A stretch of DNA of 7,557 nucleotides from an uncultured Lachnospiraceae bacterium. GTDB lineage: Bacteria; Bacillota; Clostridia; Lachnospirales; Lachnospiraceae. This document shows positions 1-5,157 of the stretch, in pieces. The stretch lies in contig CAMWXF010000075.1 of the NCBI GenBank assembly GCA_947178115.1, positions 1-7,557 on the forward strand, written 5' to 3'. A program made the position numbers and the translations under genes. Each line of letters begins with the position of its first letter. Position 1 is the first letter of the stretch. Below the pieces are notes generated by a model that saw only the letters and a program-made list of their open reading frames with translations, was not told where the DNA came from and made no database searches.

Positions 1-333
1 AAATATACGATCGGACTGCATATGGTTATAAACTTTGTCGGAAGCGTGCTGGGCGGCCTTCTGTTACAGAATGTCGATATGCAGACACCGATGGGACTTA
101 TTATTTTTGCGCTTTATGCATTGTGCGTTTACGGAATTGCCTTGGCGGGCGGCGTTCTCTTCCTCGTAAATCGCCCGAAGATGAAGCTGGAGGCAGGAGA
201 GATTACTATTGAAAAAGGAAGCAGATTTAAGACGGTGATCGGTAATGCGGGGATGATCGTTTATTGCCTGCTGTTTTTGATCTTGACGCTTGTTGTTACA
301 CTGAGGTACCCGCTATTACAAAAATCCGCGTAA
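1..333 (+). CDS. CPBP-family intramembrane protease, C-terminal part (5' end outside window)
   Basis: The frame is open from base 1 to the TAA at 331-333, giving 110 visible residues, so this is the 3' end of a longer gene. The start of the visible part reads YTIGLHMVINFVGSVLGG. The His-x3-Asn arrangement followed by a Gly-rich membrane helix is what I expect at the last conserved motif of CPBP (Abi/CAAX-like) intramembrane glutamic proteases. About three hydrophobic segments follow: the one holding HMVIN, one around codons 38-57, and a C-terminal one around codons 86-104. Between the last two is a short polar loop, as in the bacterial family. The catalytic Glu-Glu motif would lie upstream and cannot be checked. 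Such proteins are membrane-bound and often linked to bacteriocin immunity or processing; the role here is unknown. The stop lies only 4 nt before the tRNA promoter and no separate terminator is visible, so its transcripts probably run into the tRNA terminator. An unrelated polytopic membrane protein cannot be fully excluded. Confidence 0.6.
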   Translation, partial: KYTIGLHMVINFVGSVLGGLLLQNVDMQTPMGLIIFALYALCVYGIALAGGVLFLVNRPKMKLEAGEITIEKGSRFKTVIGNAGMIVYCLLFLILTLVVTLRYPLLQKSA

Positions 334-337
334 CCCC

Positions 338-366
338 TTGACATTTTCTCTAAAACTATATATAAT
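338..366 (+). promoter_or_regulatory. Consensus sigma-A promoter for tRNA-Arg
   Basis: TTGACA (338-343) and TATAAT (361-366) are separated by exactly 17 nt. Both hexamers match the vegetative consensus perfectly, as expected for a strongly expressed stable-RNA gene. Transcription would start near 373, about 30 nt before the tRNA. Confidence 0.9.
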
Positions 367-370
367 TTCT

Positions 371-402
371 TTTGTTGCGGAAGTACATCAGAGAGCAACA
401 AA
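371..402 (+). other. Leader hairpin directly before the tRNA
   Basis: TTTGTTGC (371-378) and GCAACAAA (395-402) form a perfect 8-bp inverted repeat around a 16-nt loop. The stem starts at about the predicted transcription start and ends one nucleotide before the tRNA 5' end at 404. It would be part of the precursor leader removed by RNase P. A role in processing or stability is inference. Confidence 0.5.
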
Positions 403-403
403 T

Positions 404-477
404 GTGCGTTTAGCTCAGCTGGATAGAGCGTTTGGCTACGGACCAAAAGGTCGGGGGTTCGAATCCTCTAACGCACG
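404..477 (+). tRNA. tRNA-Arg, anticodon ACG
   Basis: A complete cloverleaf can be drawn. The acceptor stem is 404-410 with 470-476 (7 perfect pairs). The D stem is GCTC 413-416 with GAGC 426-429. The anticodon stem is 431-435 with 443-447 around loop CTACGGA, giving anticodon ACG at 438-440 (Arg CGN codons, with A34 normally edited to inosine). The T stem is 453-457 with 465-469 (two G-T wobbles) around TTCGAAT. The discriminator base is G477. CCA is not encoded, so it must be added after transcription. The gene has its own promoter and terminator and forms a monocistronic unit. Confidence 0.97.
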
Positions 478-490
478 TGACTTTTTAAAG

Positions 491-530
491 TGGCGAGAAT
501 GCTGATAAAGTAGGCATTCTCGTCATTTTG
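491..530 (+). terminator. Terminator of the tRNA-Arg unit
   Basis: A 12-bp stem pairs 491-502 with 514-525 (one G-T wobble at 493/523) around an 11-nt loop and is followed by a T-rich tail (TTTTGCTTTT, 526-535). It lies 13 nt after the tRNA and should end its transcript. It also stands between any upstream promoter and the amidase gene at 727. Confidence 0.8.
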
Positions 531-532
531 CT

Positions 533-730
533 TTTGAAGAGGTTGAACAATTATACGCCAGACATGGCAGAAAGTTTGCTGATGAAGGTTTGCAAGAATA
601 TTTTAATTCAAAAGATTGGAATCAAGGTTATATAGATCCATCTGATTTTAATGATTCTGTACTGAATGATTATGAAATAGCGAATCGTGATTTGATTGTT
701 CAATATGAAGAGGAGATGGGCTATCGATGA
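533..730 (+). pseudogene. YARHG-domain protein gene, 3' remnant
   Basis: An open frame with no usable start runs from about 533 to the TGA at 728-730. Its translation contains LYARHGRKF followed by LQEYFNSKDW and later a LNDYEIANRDLI-type stretch. These are the hallmarks of the YARHG domain, an extracellular domain common in clostridial lipoproteins and usually near the C-terminus. Everything upstream of the domain is missing. In frame the sequence runs back only to a TAA at 506-508, inside the tRNA terminator, so the gene is truncated and not simply mis-called. Its stop overlaps the amidase ATG (ATGA, 727-730), as in an operon with coupled translation, so the intact ancestor was probably co-transcribed with the amidase. 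No promoter or ribosome site for the remnant is visible. The domain call is firm on motif grounds; loss by deletion or integration at the tRNA is inference. Confidence 0.8.
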
Positions 731-1629
731 AAAAATTTGAACTATTGCTTTTGCTTTTATTTATGATATCTCTATTATCTGGATGTTCCGGTAAAGAAGA
801 TGTTGTGGTAGATGAAGTTGTGGAAAATACGGTAGAAAATACAGTAGAGAATACAGTAGAGAATACAGATGAGTCTGTAGAAGAAATTCCAGATATTAAA
901 ACACAATCAGAGGAATGTGTTATTGTTGAGGAACCTGCTATGCCTGCGGAGGAAGAAGTGGAAGAAGAAAGTTCGCAAACATCATCGAATGGCTATCTTA
1001 TCGTGATTGATGCCGGACACCAGGCAAAAGCCAACACTGAAAAAGAACCAGTCGGACCAAATGCAAGTGAGACGAAAATGAAAGTGTCAGGCGGCACATC
1101 TGGTGTTGTGAGTGGTTTGGCGGAATATGAGCTTAATTTAATAGTAGCGAGTAAACTATGTGATGAATTGCAAAGCAGGGGTTATGAAGTTATTATGATA
1201 AGAAACACAAATGATGTAAATATCAGTAATAGCGAAAGAGCACAAATTGCCAATGAAGCAAAGGCTGATGCTTTTATCAGAATCCATGCGAATGGCAGTG
1301 AAAATTCAAATGCTAATGGTGCAATGACAATCTGCCAGACTTCAAACAACCCCTATAATGCAAATCTGTATACAGAAAGTAAACAGTTGTCTGTTGATGT
1401 TTTAGATGCTCTTGTTACAGAAACAGGTTGCAAAAAAGAGTATGTATGGGAGACTGATACAATGAGTGGAATTAACTGGTGCGAGGTTCCTGTCACAATC
1501 GTAGAAATGGGTTATATGACAAATCCGGAAGAAGATAAACTTATGGCAACAGAGGAGTATCAGAATAAGATCGCAGTTGGAATAGCCAATGGAATAGATG
1601 AATATATATTGGGACTGTCGGATGGATAG
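727..1629 (+). CDS. N-acetylmuramoyl-L-alanine amidase (Amidase_3), lipoprotein
   Basis: This 300-residue protein should cut the amide bond between MurNAc and the stem peptide of peptidoglycan on the outer face of the membrane. Residues 1-20 are a lipoprotein signal with lipobox LSGC, so Cys20 would carry the lipid. Residues 23-88 are an acidic, low-complexity spacer that includes four VENT repeats (32-47). The catalytic Amidase_3 domain runs from about 89 to 297. Zinc ligands appear as His98 (DAGH), Glu133 (the E of EYELN) and His187 (RIHAN), and the catalytic Glu is Glu260 in [12 protein letters not shown]. All key residues are present, so it looks active. The insert between DAGH and EYELN ([13 protein letters not shown], then a GGTSG loop) is typical of a clostridial subgroup. 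The ATG at 727 overlaps the YARHG stop and has AGGAG at 711-715. No promoter of its own is evident downstream of the tRNA terminator, so its expression is uncertain. The DNA is visibly AT-richer than the genes from 1787 onward. Confidence 0.93.
   Translation: MKKFELLLLLLFMISLLSGCSGKEDVVVDEVVENTVENTVENTVENTDESVEEIPDIKTQSEECVIVEEPAMPAEEEVEEESSQTSSNGYLIVIDAGHQAKANTEKEPVGPNASETKMKVSGGTSGVVSGLAEYELNLIVASKLCDELQSRGYEVIMIRNTNDVNISNSERAQIANEAKADAFIRIHANGSENSNANGAMTICQTSNNPYNANLYTESKQLSVDVLDALVTETGCKKEYVWETDTMSGINWCEVPVTIVEMGYMTNPEEDKLMATEEYQNKIAVGIANGIDEYILGLSDG
820..867 (+). repeat. Four tandem 12-bp units encoding VENT
   Basis: Four consecutive in-frame 12-bp units each encode Val-Glu-Asn-Thr (GTR-GAR-AAT-ACR). 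They differ only at third codon positions, mainly GAA/GAG. They lie in the spacer between the lipidated N-terminus and the amidase domain. Whole-unit gain or loss would change tether length without a frameshift. Confidence 0.9.
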
Positions 1630-1647
1630 TCCTTTTTTTGTTTTTTT
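1612..1647 (+). terminator. Terminator overlapping the amidase stop codon
   Basis: GGACTGTC (1612-1619) pairs with GATAGTCC (1625-1632), 8 bp with one G-T, around a 5-nt loop. Seven Ts follow (1633-1639), then G and seven more Ts. The TAG stop (1627-1629) is in the 3' arm, so the last codons form half the terminator. It separates the amidase from the gntR operon. Confidence 0.9.
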
Positions 1648-1688
1648 AAACTCTTTTGGGTTTGGATAAAATAAATGTTGTTTTAGTG

Positions 1689-1716
1689 TTGACAAATTGT
1701 TTATACTGTATATAAT
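1689..1716 (+). promoter_or_regulatory. Sigma-A promoter of the gntR-ABC operon
   Basis: TTGACA (1689-1694), a 16-nt spacer and TATAAT (1711-1716) match the vegetative consensus. The first gene, gntR, begins at 1787, leaving a leader of about 65 nt that ends in AGGAGG (1774-1779). Confidence 0.85.
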
Positions 1717-1733
1717 GATATATAAACAGTATA
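1702..1733 (+). promoter_or_regulatory. Inverted repeat over the -10 region, probable GntR operator
   Basis: TATACTGT (1702-1709) is mirrored exactly by ACAGTATA (1726-1733). Further inner pairing TATA/TATA (1711-1714 with 1721-1724) follows after one mismatch. The dyad is centred at about 1717 and straddles the -10 box and the probable start site, where a bound YtrA-type repressor would block polymerase. Autoregulation from such long dyads is known for the YtrA family; use of this site by this protein is inference. Confidence 0.65.
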
Positions 1734-1786
1734 TACTTTAAACCGTGGCGGGGTGTGACGACAGCGCGCTGCGAGGAGGTTAACCA

Positions 1787-2173
1787 ATGAGGATCATTAT
1801 ATCTAATCAGTCCGAACTGCCCATTTATGCGCAGATCAGGGAGCAGTTGAAGGAACAGATATTAAACGGGCAGATTCCGGAGGGAAGCACACTGCCGTCC
1901 ATCAGGCAGCTTGCGAAGGAGATCGGAGTCAGCGTAATCACTACGACCAGAGCCTACAGTGATCTGGAGGCGGAGGGGTTCATTGCCACCATGCAGGGCA
2001 AGGGAAGTGTGGTGCTCTCCAAGGATAACAGTATGTTACAGGAACAGTATCTACTGCGGATCGAGGATGGGCTGACGACTGCCATTGAGACGGCACGGGT
2101 GATGGGGATGCCGGAGGAAGAACTGGAGAAAATATTTCAGAATCTGCTGCATGAGATGCAAGATAGGCGGTAA
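1787..2173 (+). CDS. GntR-family transcriptional regulator, YtrA subfamily
   Basis: This 128-residue protein has an N-terminal GntR winged helix-turn-helix (about residues 10-78). Recognisable blocks are PIYAQIREQLKEQI, LPSIRQLAKEIGVS, TTTRAYSDLEAEGF and GKGSVV, which cover the recognition helix and wing. The short C-terminal tail (about 85-128) is helical and has no large ligand domain. That architecture and length define the YtrA subgroup, in which the tail serves for dimerisation and the gene usually sits first in an operon for an ABC transporter, as here. AGGAGG at 1774-1779 lies 7 nt before the ATG and supports the start. It probably represses its own operon through the dyad at 1702-1733. 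YtrA-type repressors are typically relieved by cell-wall-active antibiotics or membrane stress; the inducer here is unknown. No symbol is given because orthology to Bacillus ytrA cannot be shown from sequence reading alone. Confidence 0.93.
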   Translation: MRIIISNQSELPIYAQIREQLKEQILNGQIPEGSTLPSIRQLAKEIGVSVITTTRAYSDLEAEGFIATMQGKGSVVLSKDNSMLQEQYLLRIEDGLTTAIETARVMGMPEEELEKIFQNLLHEMQDRR

Positions 2174-2250
2174 CAGCCAATCAATTTGTTGCAGTTGCGG
2201 GAAGAGATATACCGGGTGCATGCAGCATACGGAAGGGAATGAGGAAGAAT

Positions 2251-3102
2251 ATGGAACTGTTAGAGGTGCGTAACGTATCGAAGCATTACAAGAATTTCAG
2301 TTTGGAAAATATAGATTTCGTCCTGCCGAAAGGCTATATCATGGGTTATGTGGGACAGAACGGCGCGGGGAAGAGCACGACGTTAAATCTGATTACGAAC
2401 CTGTGTAAATGTTCGGAAGGGGAGATCTATGTGGATGGCATCACCTGCATAAGCGATGCGATCCGCTATAAGGAAAGTATCGGCTATATCGGTGATGAAT
2501 TCTATTATCCCCCTAATTTTACGGTACGCAATATCAGAGGCATCCTGAAGAATTTATATCCGACTTTTTCGGTAAGTAAATTTGATGAACTGCTGCGTGA
2601 GTGGAAACTGTCGGAGAAGATGAAGGTCAAGGATTTCTCACGGGGCATGAAAGTGAAGCTGATGTTTGCGTCGGTGCTGGCAAGGGACACGAAGCTTCTG
2701 GTGTTGGATGAGGCGACGAACGGGCTTGATCCGGTCGTAAGGGTGGATGTGCTTAAGCTGTTGCAGGAGTATATTGCGGACGGCGAGCGAAGCGTCATTT
2801 TTTCCACGCATATCTTAAGCGACTTGGAGCAGATTGCGGACTATATATATTTTATCCACGATGGCAGGAAGGTCCTCCATGATGCGAAAGATGAGCTGTT
2901 GGAAAATTATCTGCTGGTTAAGGGAGAGAGGCGTGCGGTATCACCGCAGCTTCAGAAAGAGCTGATCGGAATCATCGACAACGCATACGGATTTGAGGCG
3001 ATTCTGCCGAGCGAGAGAGCCGACCTGCTGACGAGTGAACTTCATTTTGAGAAGCCGACGATCGATGAGATCGTGGTGCACTATATCAAAAATATGGAGT
3101 AA
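2251..3102 (+). CDS. ABC transporter ATP-binding protein
   Basis: This cytoplasmic ATPase of 283 residues drives the adjacent permease. Counting from Met at 2251, Walker A is GQNGAGKST (35-43). The Q-loop position has GDE in place of the usual Gln (about 81-83). The signature is FSRGM (129-133) instead of LSGGQ, Walker B is LLVLDEATNGLDP with Asp153 and Glu154, and the H-loop is STH with His187. Residues after about 220 are a divergent C-terminal domain. A relaxed signature and acidic Q-loop are common in the YtrB/ABC-2 export subgroup, so I do not read them as loss of activity. Start choice: an in-frame ATG at 2239 exists, but its purine-rich stretch ends only a base or two before it. The ATG at 2251 has GAGGAA (2241-2246) at good spacing and begins with MELLEVRNVSKHY, the usual family start. 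It lies 77 nt after gntR and 22 nt before the permease, consistent with one operon. Confidence 0.92.
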   Translation: MELLEVRNVSKHYKNFSLENIDFVLPKGYIMGYVGQNGAGKSTTLNLITNLCKCSEGEIYVDGITCISDAIRYKESIGYIGDEFYYPPNFTVRNIRGILKNLYPTFSVSKFDELLREWKLSEKMKVKDFSRGMKVKLMFASVLARDTKLLVLDEATNGLDPVVRVDVLKLLQEYIADGERSVIFSTHILSDLEQIADYIYFIHDGRKVLHDAKDELLENYLLVKGERRAVSPQLQKELIGIIDNAYGFEAILPSERADLLTSELHFEKPTIDEIVVHYIKNME

Positions 3103-3124
3103 GGGAAGAAAGGGGCGTAAAGAA

Positions 3125-3808
3125 ATGAGGGCAATACAGTTTACGAAGATAGATTTCATCAAGACGAAGCAGCAGATTCTGTGGATACTGCTGGTGATAC
3201 CGGTGGTCCTTCTGTTTATGCTGCGGCAGAGTTCAGACAGTCCGATGGCGTTGGTCATTTTCTGCTATGCGCTGTTTATGGCGCTTGTGTTCAGCACGAC
3301 GCCGTTTGGCTCGTGCCAGTGGCAGGAGACGGGATTCCTACTACTGCTCCCGGCCACGACGCGGGAACGGATATCAGGCAGATTCTTATACGGGCTTTCC
3401 TTTATGGTTATTGCGGCGCTGGTTGGTGTTGTGGGAATGTATCTTGGAGAAATGATAAGCGGCACCGTGATAGAGGCAGAAATCATTGTACCTTTTTGCA
3501 TGGTTGCTTTTGCAGTGTGCATGGTACTTATGGCTTTGGAATATGTGATTTTATATCTGTTTGGGGAGCAGCAGAGCCCCAATATTCTGAGTCTGATCCG
3601 AATGATACCGGGATTTGTGTTCTTCTTCGGGTCGATGGGCCTGATCGGTGGAGCGCAGGAAGATCCGGAAGTGACCGCTGCTTTTATGGAGTATATTGGC
3701 GGTCATCTGATGTTAATCGGTTGGTGCAGCTTGGCGGCAGCGTTTGTGCTGTTTGCGGCGGCAGCTATGCTGTGTACGGCGGTGACTAAGAAGAGAGACT
3801 TCGGATGA
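3125..3808 (+). CDS. ABC-2 type transporter permease
   Basis: This integral membrane protein of 227 residues forms the channel part of the transporter with the preceding ATPase. About six membrane helices are visible: roughly residues 18-34, 42-60, 86-109, 118-144, 150-172 and 193-221. The stretch LLLLPATTRERISGRFLYG between helices 2 and 3 matches the 'LP-x(2-4)-E-x(4)-K/R-y-l' region of the ABC-2 membrane family found next to YtrA-type regulators. The frame is open further upstream to an ATG at 3035, but that start would lie deep inside the ATPase gene and give a basic, unrelated head. The ATG at 3125 has AAGGGG (3110-3115) 9 nt before it and gives a normal N-terminus. With a single permease gene the complex is probably a homodimer. 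The substrate cannot be read from sequence; lantibiotic, bacitracin-like or lipid export are family precedents. Confidence 0.88.
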   Translation: MRAIQFTKIDFIKTKQQILWILLVIPVVLLFMLRQSSDSPMALVIFCYALFMALVFSTTPFGSCQWQETGFLLLLPATTRERISGRFLYGLSFMVIAALVGVVGMYLGEMISGTVIEAEIIVPFCMVAFAVCMVLMALEYVILYLFGEQQSPNILSLIRMIPGFVFFFGSMGLIGGAQEDPEVTAAFMEYIGGHLMLIGWCSLAAAFVLFAAAAMLCTAVTKKRDFG

Positions 3809-3867
3809 TTCATTTTGATAAGAAGGAGTATCCGGTAATTAAATAGTGGTGCGGTATTCTATAGCGG

Positions 3868-3900
3868 CGGAAAAATTTTCAGAAAGTGAAACTTTTTCCG
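3868..3900 (+). terminator. Hairpin after the ABC operon, possible terminator
   Basis: CGGAAAAA (3868-3875) pairs perfectly with TTTTTCCG (3893-3900). After one mismatch, an inner TTTC/GAAA (3877-3880 with 3888-3891) extends it around a 7-nt loop. The tail (TCCTTTATTCG) is only moderately T-rich, so termination may be weak. The 3' arm overlaps the putative ECF promoter, so this is also the boundary with the sigma-factor locus. Confidence 0.5.
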
Positions 3901-3913
3901 TCCTTTATTCGTA
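3887..3913 (+). promoter_or_regulatory. Putative ECF-type (SigW-like) promoter upstream of the ECF sigma gene
   Basis: TGAAAC (3887-3892) is followed after 17 nt by CGTA (3910-3913). The published Bacillus SigW/SigM-type consensus is TGAAAC, a 16-17 nt spacer, then CGTA or CGTC. Its location upstream of an ECF sigma gene fits autoregulation, the rule for this class. No convincing sigma-A promoter is seen between 3900 and 4060. Transcription would start near 3920, leaving a leader of about 140 nt. Confidence 0.55.
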
Positions 3914-3981
3914 TTACTGATAGAGATGTGATAAGATGTCCATAGTGAAATAAAAGAGACAGAAGAATACACGGAATCAAT

Positions 3982-4041
3982 GTAACTGTTCAGAAGGTGC
4001 TTCGTAACTGTGAAGAACAGGGTTCTGAACAGTTACGAAGC
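3982..4041 (+). promoter_or_regulatory. Leader with three repeat copies and competing hairpins before the ECF sigma gene
   Basis: Copy A, GTAACTGTTCAGAA (3982-3995), and copy B, GTAACTGTGAAGAA (4004-4017), are direct repeats with two mismatches. Copy C (4023-4036) is the exact inverse of A. B can pair with C in a compact hairpin: GCTTCGTAACTGT (3999-4011) with ACAGTTACGAAGC (4029-4041), a GA/GA internal loop, then AGAAC/GTTCT around a 3-nt AGG loop. A can instead pair with C over 14 bp, releasing B. The two folds exclude each other. The compact hairpin ends a few bases before AAGGAA (4045-4050). If the gene instead starts at GTG 4010, this sequence lies across its start. Confidence 0.7.
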
Positions 4042-4060
4042 AATAAGGAATTATGACGTA

Positions 4061-4567
4061 ATGGAGCATAAGTTTGAGAAAGAGCTAAGATGGGACGATC
4101 TGGTAGAGGAATATCAGACAATGCTGTATCGGATCGCTTTTTCCAATATGAAGAATCGGGCGGACGCCGAGGATGTGGTACAGGAAGCATTCCTGCGTTA
4201 CATGAAGGATGAGAAACCGATCCTGAATAGGGAACATGAGAAAGCGTGGCTGATACGGACCACTATTCATATCTGTATGGATATCTTAAAGAGCAGTTGG
4301 CACCGCAAGACGGTGGCGCTGGACGAGTCGCTGACTGCGGAGACGAGGAGTGTCTGGCTGCCCTATCAGATTAAGGACGACAGGACGCTGGAAGCGGTGT
4401 TGCAATTACCGGTACATTATCGGAATCCGATCTATCTTTTCTATTATGAGGATTATTCCATACAGGAGATCGCAGGGGTCTTGAACGAGAAGGAAGGAAC
4501 CATCAAGACAAGGCTGAGGCGCGGTAGGGAAGAAGTGAAGAAGATTCTTACGGAAGGGAGGCCGTAG
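4061..4567 (+). CDS. RNA polymerase ECF-family sigma factor
   Basis: From the ATG at 4061 the protein has 168 residues, normal for group 4 (ECF) sigma factors, which direct RNA polymerase to stress promoters. Sigma region 2 spans about 14-80, with the DAEDVVQEAFLRY core (35-47) that contacts the polymerase clamp and the -10 element, and region 2.4 near WLIRTTIHICMD. A short linker leads to region 4 at about 110-163, whose helix-turn-helix (DYSIQEIAGVLNEKEGTIKTRLRRGR, 131-156, shown here in part) reads the -35 element. A longer form from GTG 4010 adds 17 residues encoded by the inverted-repeat leader. I prefer 4061 because AAGGAA lies at 4045-4050 and the N-terminus then matches the family, but this start is not certain. 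The next gene follows after 5 nt. No adjacent membrane anti-sigma factor is visible, which is unusual. Probably transcribed from the TGAAAC-N17-CGTA site upstream. Confidence 0.92.
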   Translation: MEHKFEKELRWDDLVEEYQTMLYRIAFSNMKNRADAEDVVQEAFLRYMKDEKPILNREHEKAWLIRTTIHICMDILKSSWHRKTVALDESLTAETRSVWLPYQIKDDRTLEAVLQLPVHYRNPIYLFYYEDYSIQEIAGVLNEKEGTIKTRLRRGREEVKKILTEGRP

Positions 4568-4572
4568 AGCTT

Positions 4573-5118
4573 ATGAGCATACAGGAGATTGGAACAAACG
4601 GCAAGGAAGGTATACAGGGATATTCGCATAAGGGGAAGCAGAACCGGGCGAAAGGGTTTCAGGAGAGTCTGATGCAGAACCTCAAGAGTCAGGAGCAGGA
4701 AAATGTATCTTCGGAACTTGAAAAGCCCTTAAAAGAGATTGTTGAATCCGATGCGGCAGGAAAAAGTGTCAGGGAATCCGTGCCAGGGTTAAGGGCAAAC
4801 GGAAACGAGGACAGAGCGAATGTCGGTGTGGCCGGAAAGGCGGCGAGAATCCGCGTCAACGAGCTGATGAACCGGGAGGCTGTGCAGACTGCGGAGGTAA
4901 GGCATATGAGCTATGAAGAGAGCGATAACATAGAGATTGCGGTGACAGAGGGCTATACGCTGAAGGGCAAAATGGAAGGCCGGCAGGTCTATGTGGAGGC
5001 GAAGTACGAGGACGGCAGACTGGAGGCCTATCATGTGGATACGGATAAGGTGCAGGAACATACACAGCACAGGATCGAGCAGTTTGCATTGGAAACGGCG
5101 GACAGTATGAAAGCATGA
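4573..5118 (+). CDS. Uncharacterised soluble protein, co-transcribed with the ECF sigma gene
   Basis: I do not recognise this 181-residue protein. It has no signal peptide, no membrane segment and no cysteine. Residues 1-90 are hydrophilic and rich in Lys, Glu, Gln, Gly and Asn, probably disordered, with one possible amphipathic helix at GFQESLMQNLKSQ (28-40). From about 110 on a compact domain seems to begin: alternating hydrophobic residues in IEIAVTEGYTLKGKMEG and VYVEAKYEDGRLEAYHV look like a small beta-sheet, followed by a C-terminal helix (HTQHRIEQFALETADSMK). The ATG lies 5 nt after the sigma stop, with AGGGAGG (4555-4561) inside the end of the sigma gene, so the two are co-transcribed and perhaps coupled. 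That position is where an anti-sigma factor normally sits, but it lacks the zinc-binding HxxxCxxC motif and membrane helix of common types. A soluble regulator of the sigma factor or a member of its regulon are both possible. Confidence 0.8.
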   Translation: MSIQEIGTNGKEGIQGYSHKGKQNRAKGFQESLMQNLKSQEQENVSSELEKPLKEIVESDAAGKSVRESVPGLRANGNEDRANVGVAGKAARIRVNELMNREAVQTAEVRHMSYEESDNIEIAVTEGYTLKGKMEGRQVYVEAKYEDGRLEAYHVDTDKVQEHTQHRIEQFALETADSMKA

Positions 5119-5157
5119 CAGAATATATTATTTTAGCCGGGAAAAGGGGAGAAGAAT

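Noticed and set aside
404..477. Attachment-site duplication of the tRNA 3' end within the window
   Set aside because: I looked for a second copy of the T-arm/acceptor sequence downstream, including 1650-1790, and found none; any partner would be outside.
820..867. CRISPR-like short repeats
   Set aside because: The 12-bp units are directly adjacent without spacers and encode VENT repeats in frame.
3035..3124. N-terminal extension of the ABC-2 permease frame
   Set aside because: It overlaps the ATPase gene, encodes an Arg/Ser-rich head unlike the family, and the ATG at 3125 has a good ribosome site and a normal membrane-protein start.
3181..3789. 202-codon open frame inside the permease gene
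   Set aside because: It is a shadow of the permease in another frame; its Cys/Gly/Trp-rich translation resembles no protein and it has no ribosome site.
3809..4060. Riboswitch or additional gene between the permease and sigma genes
   Set aside because: No known riboswitch core is recognisable and the only frame is 13 codons long; the structure present is explained by the hairpin, ECF promoter and repeat leader listed.
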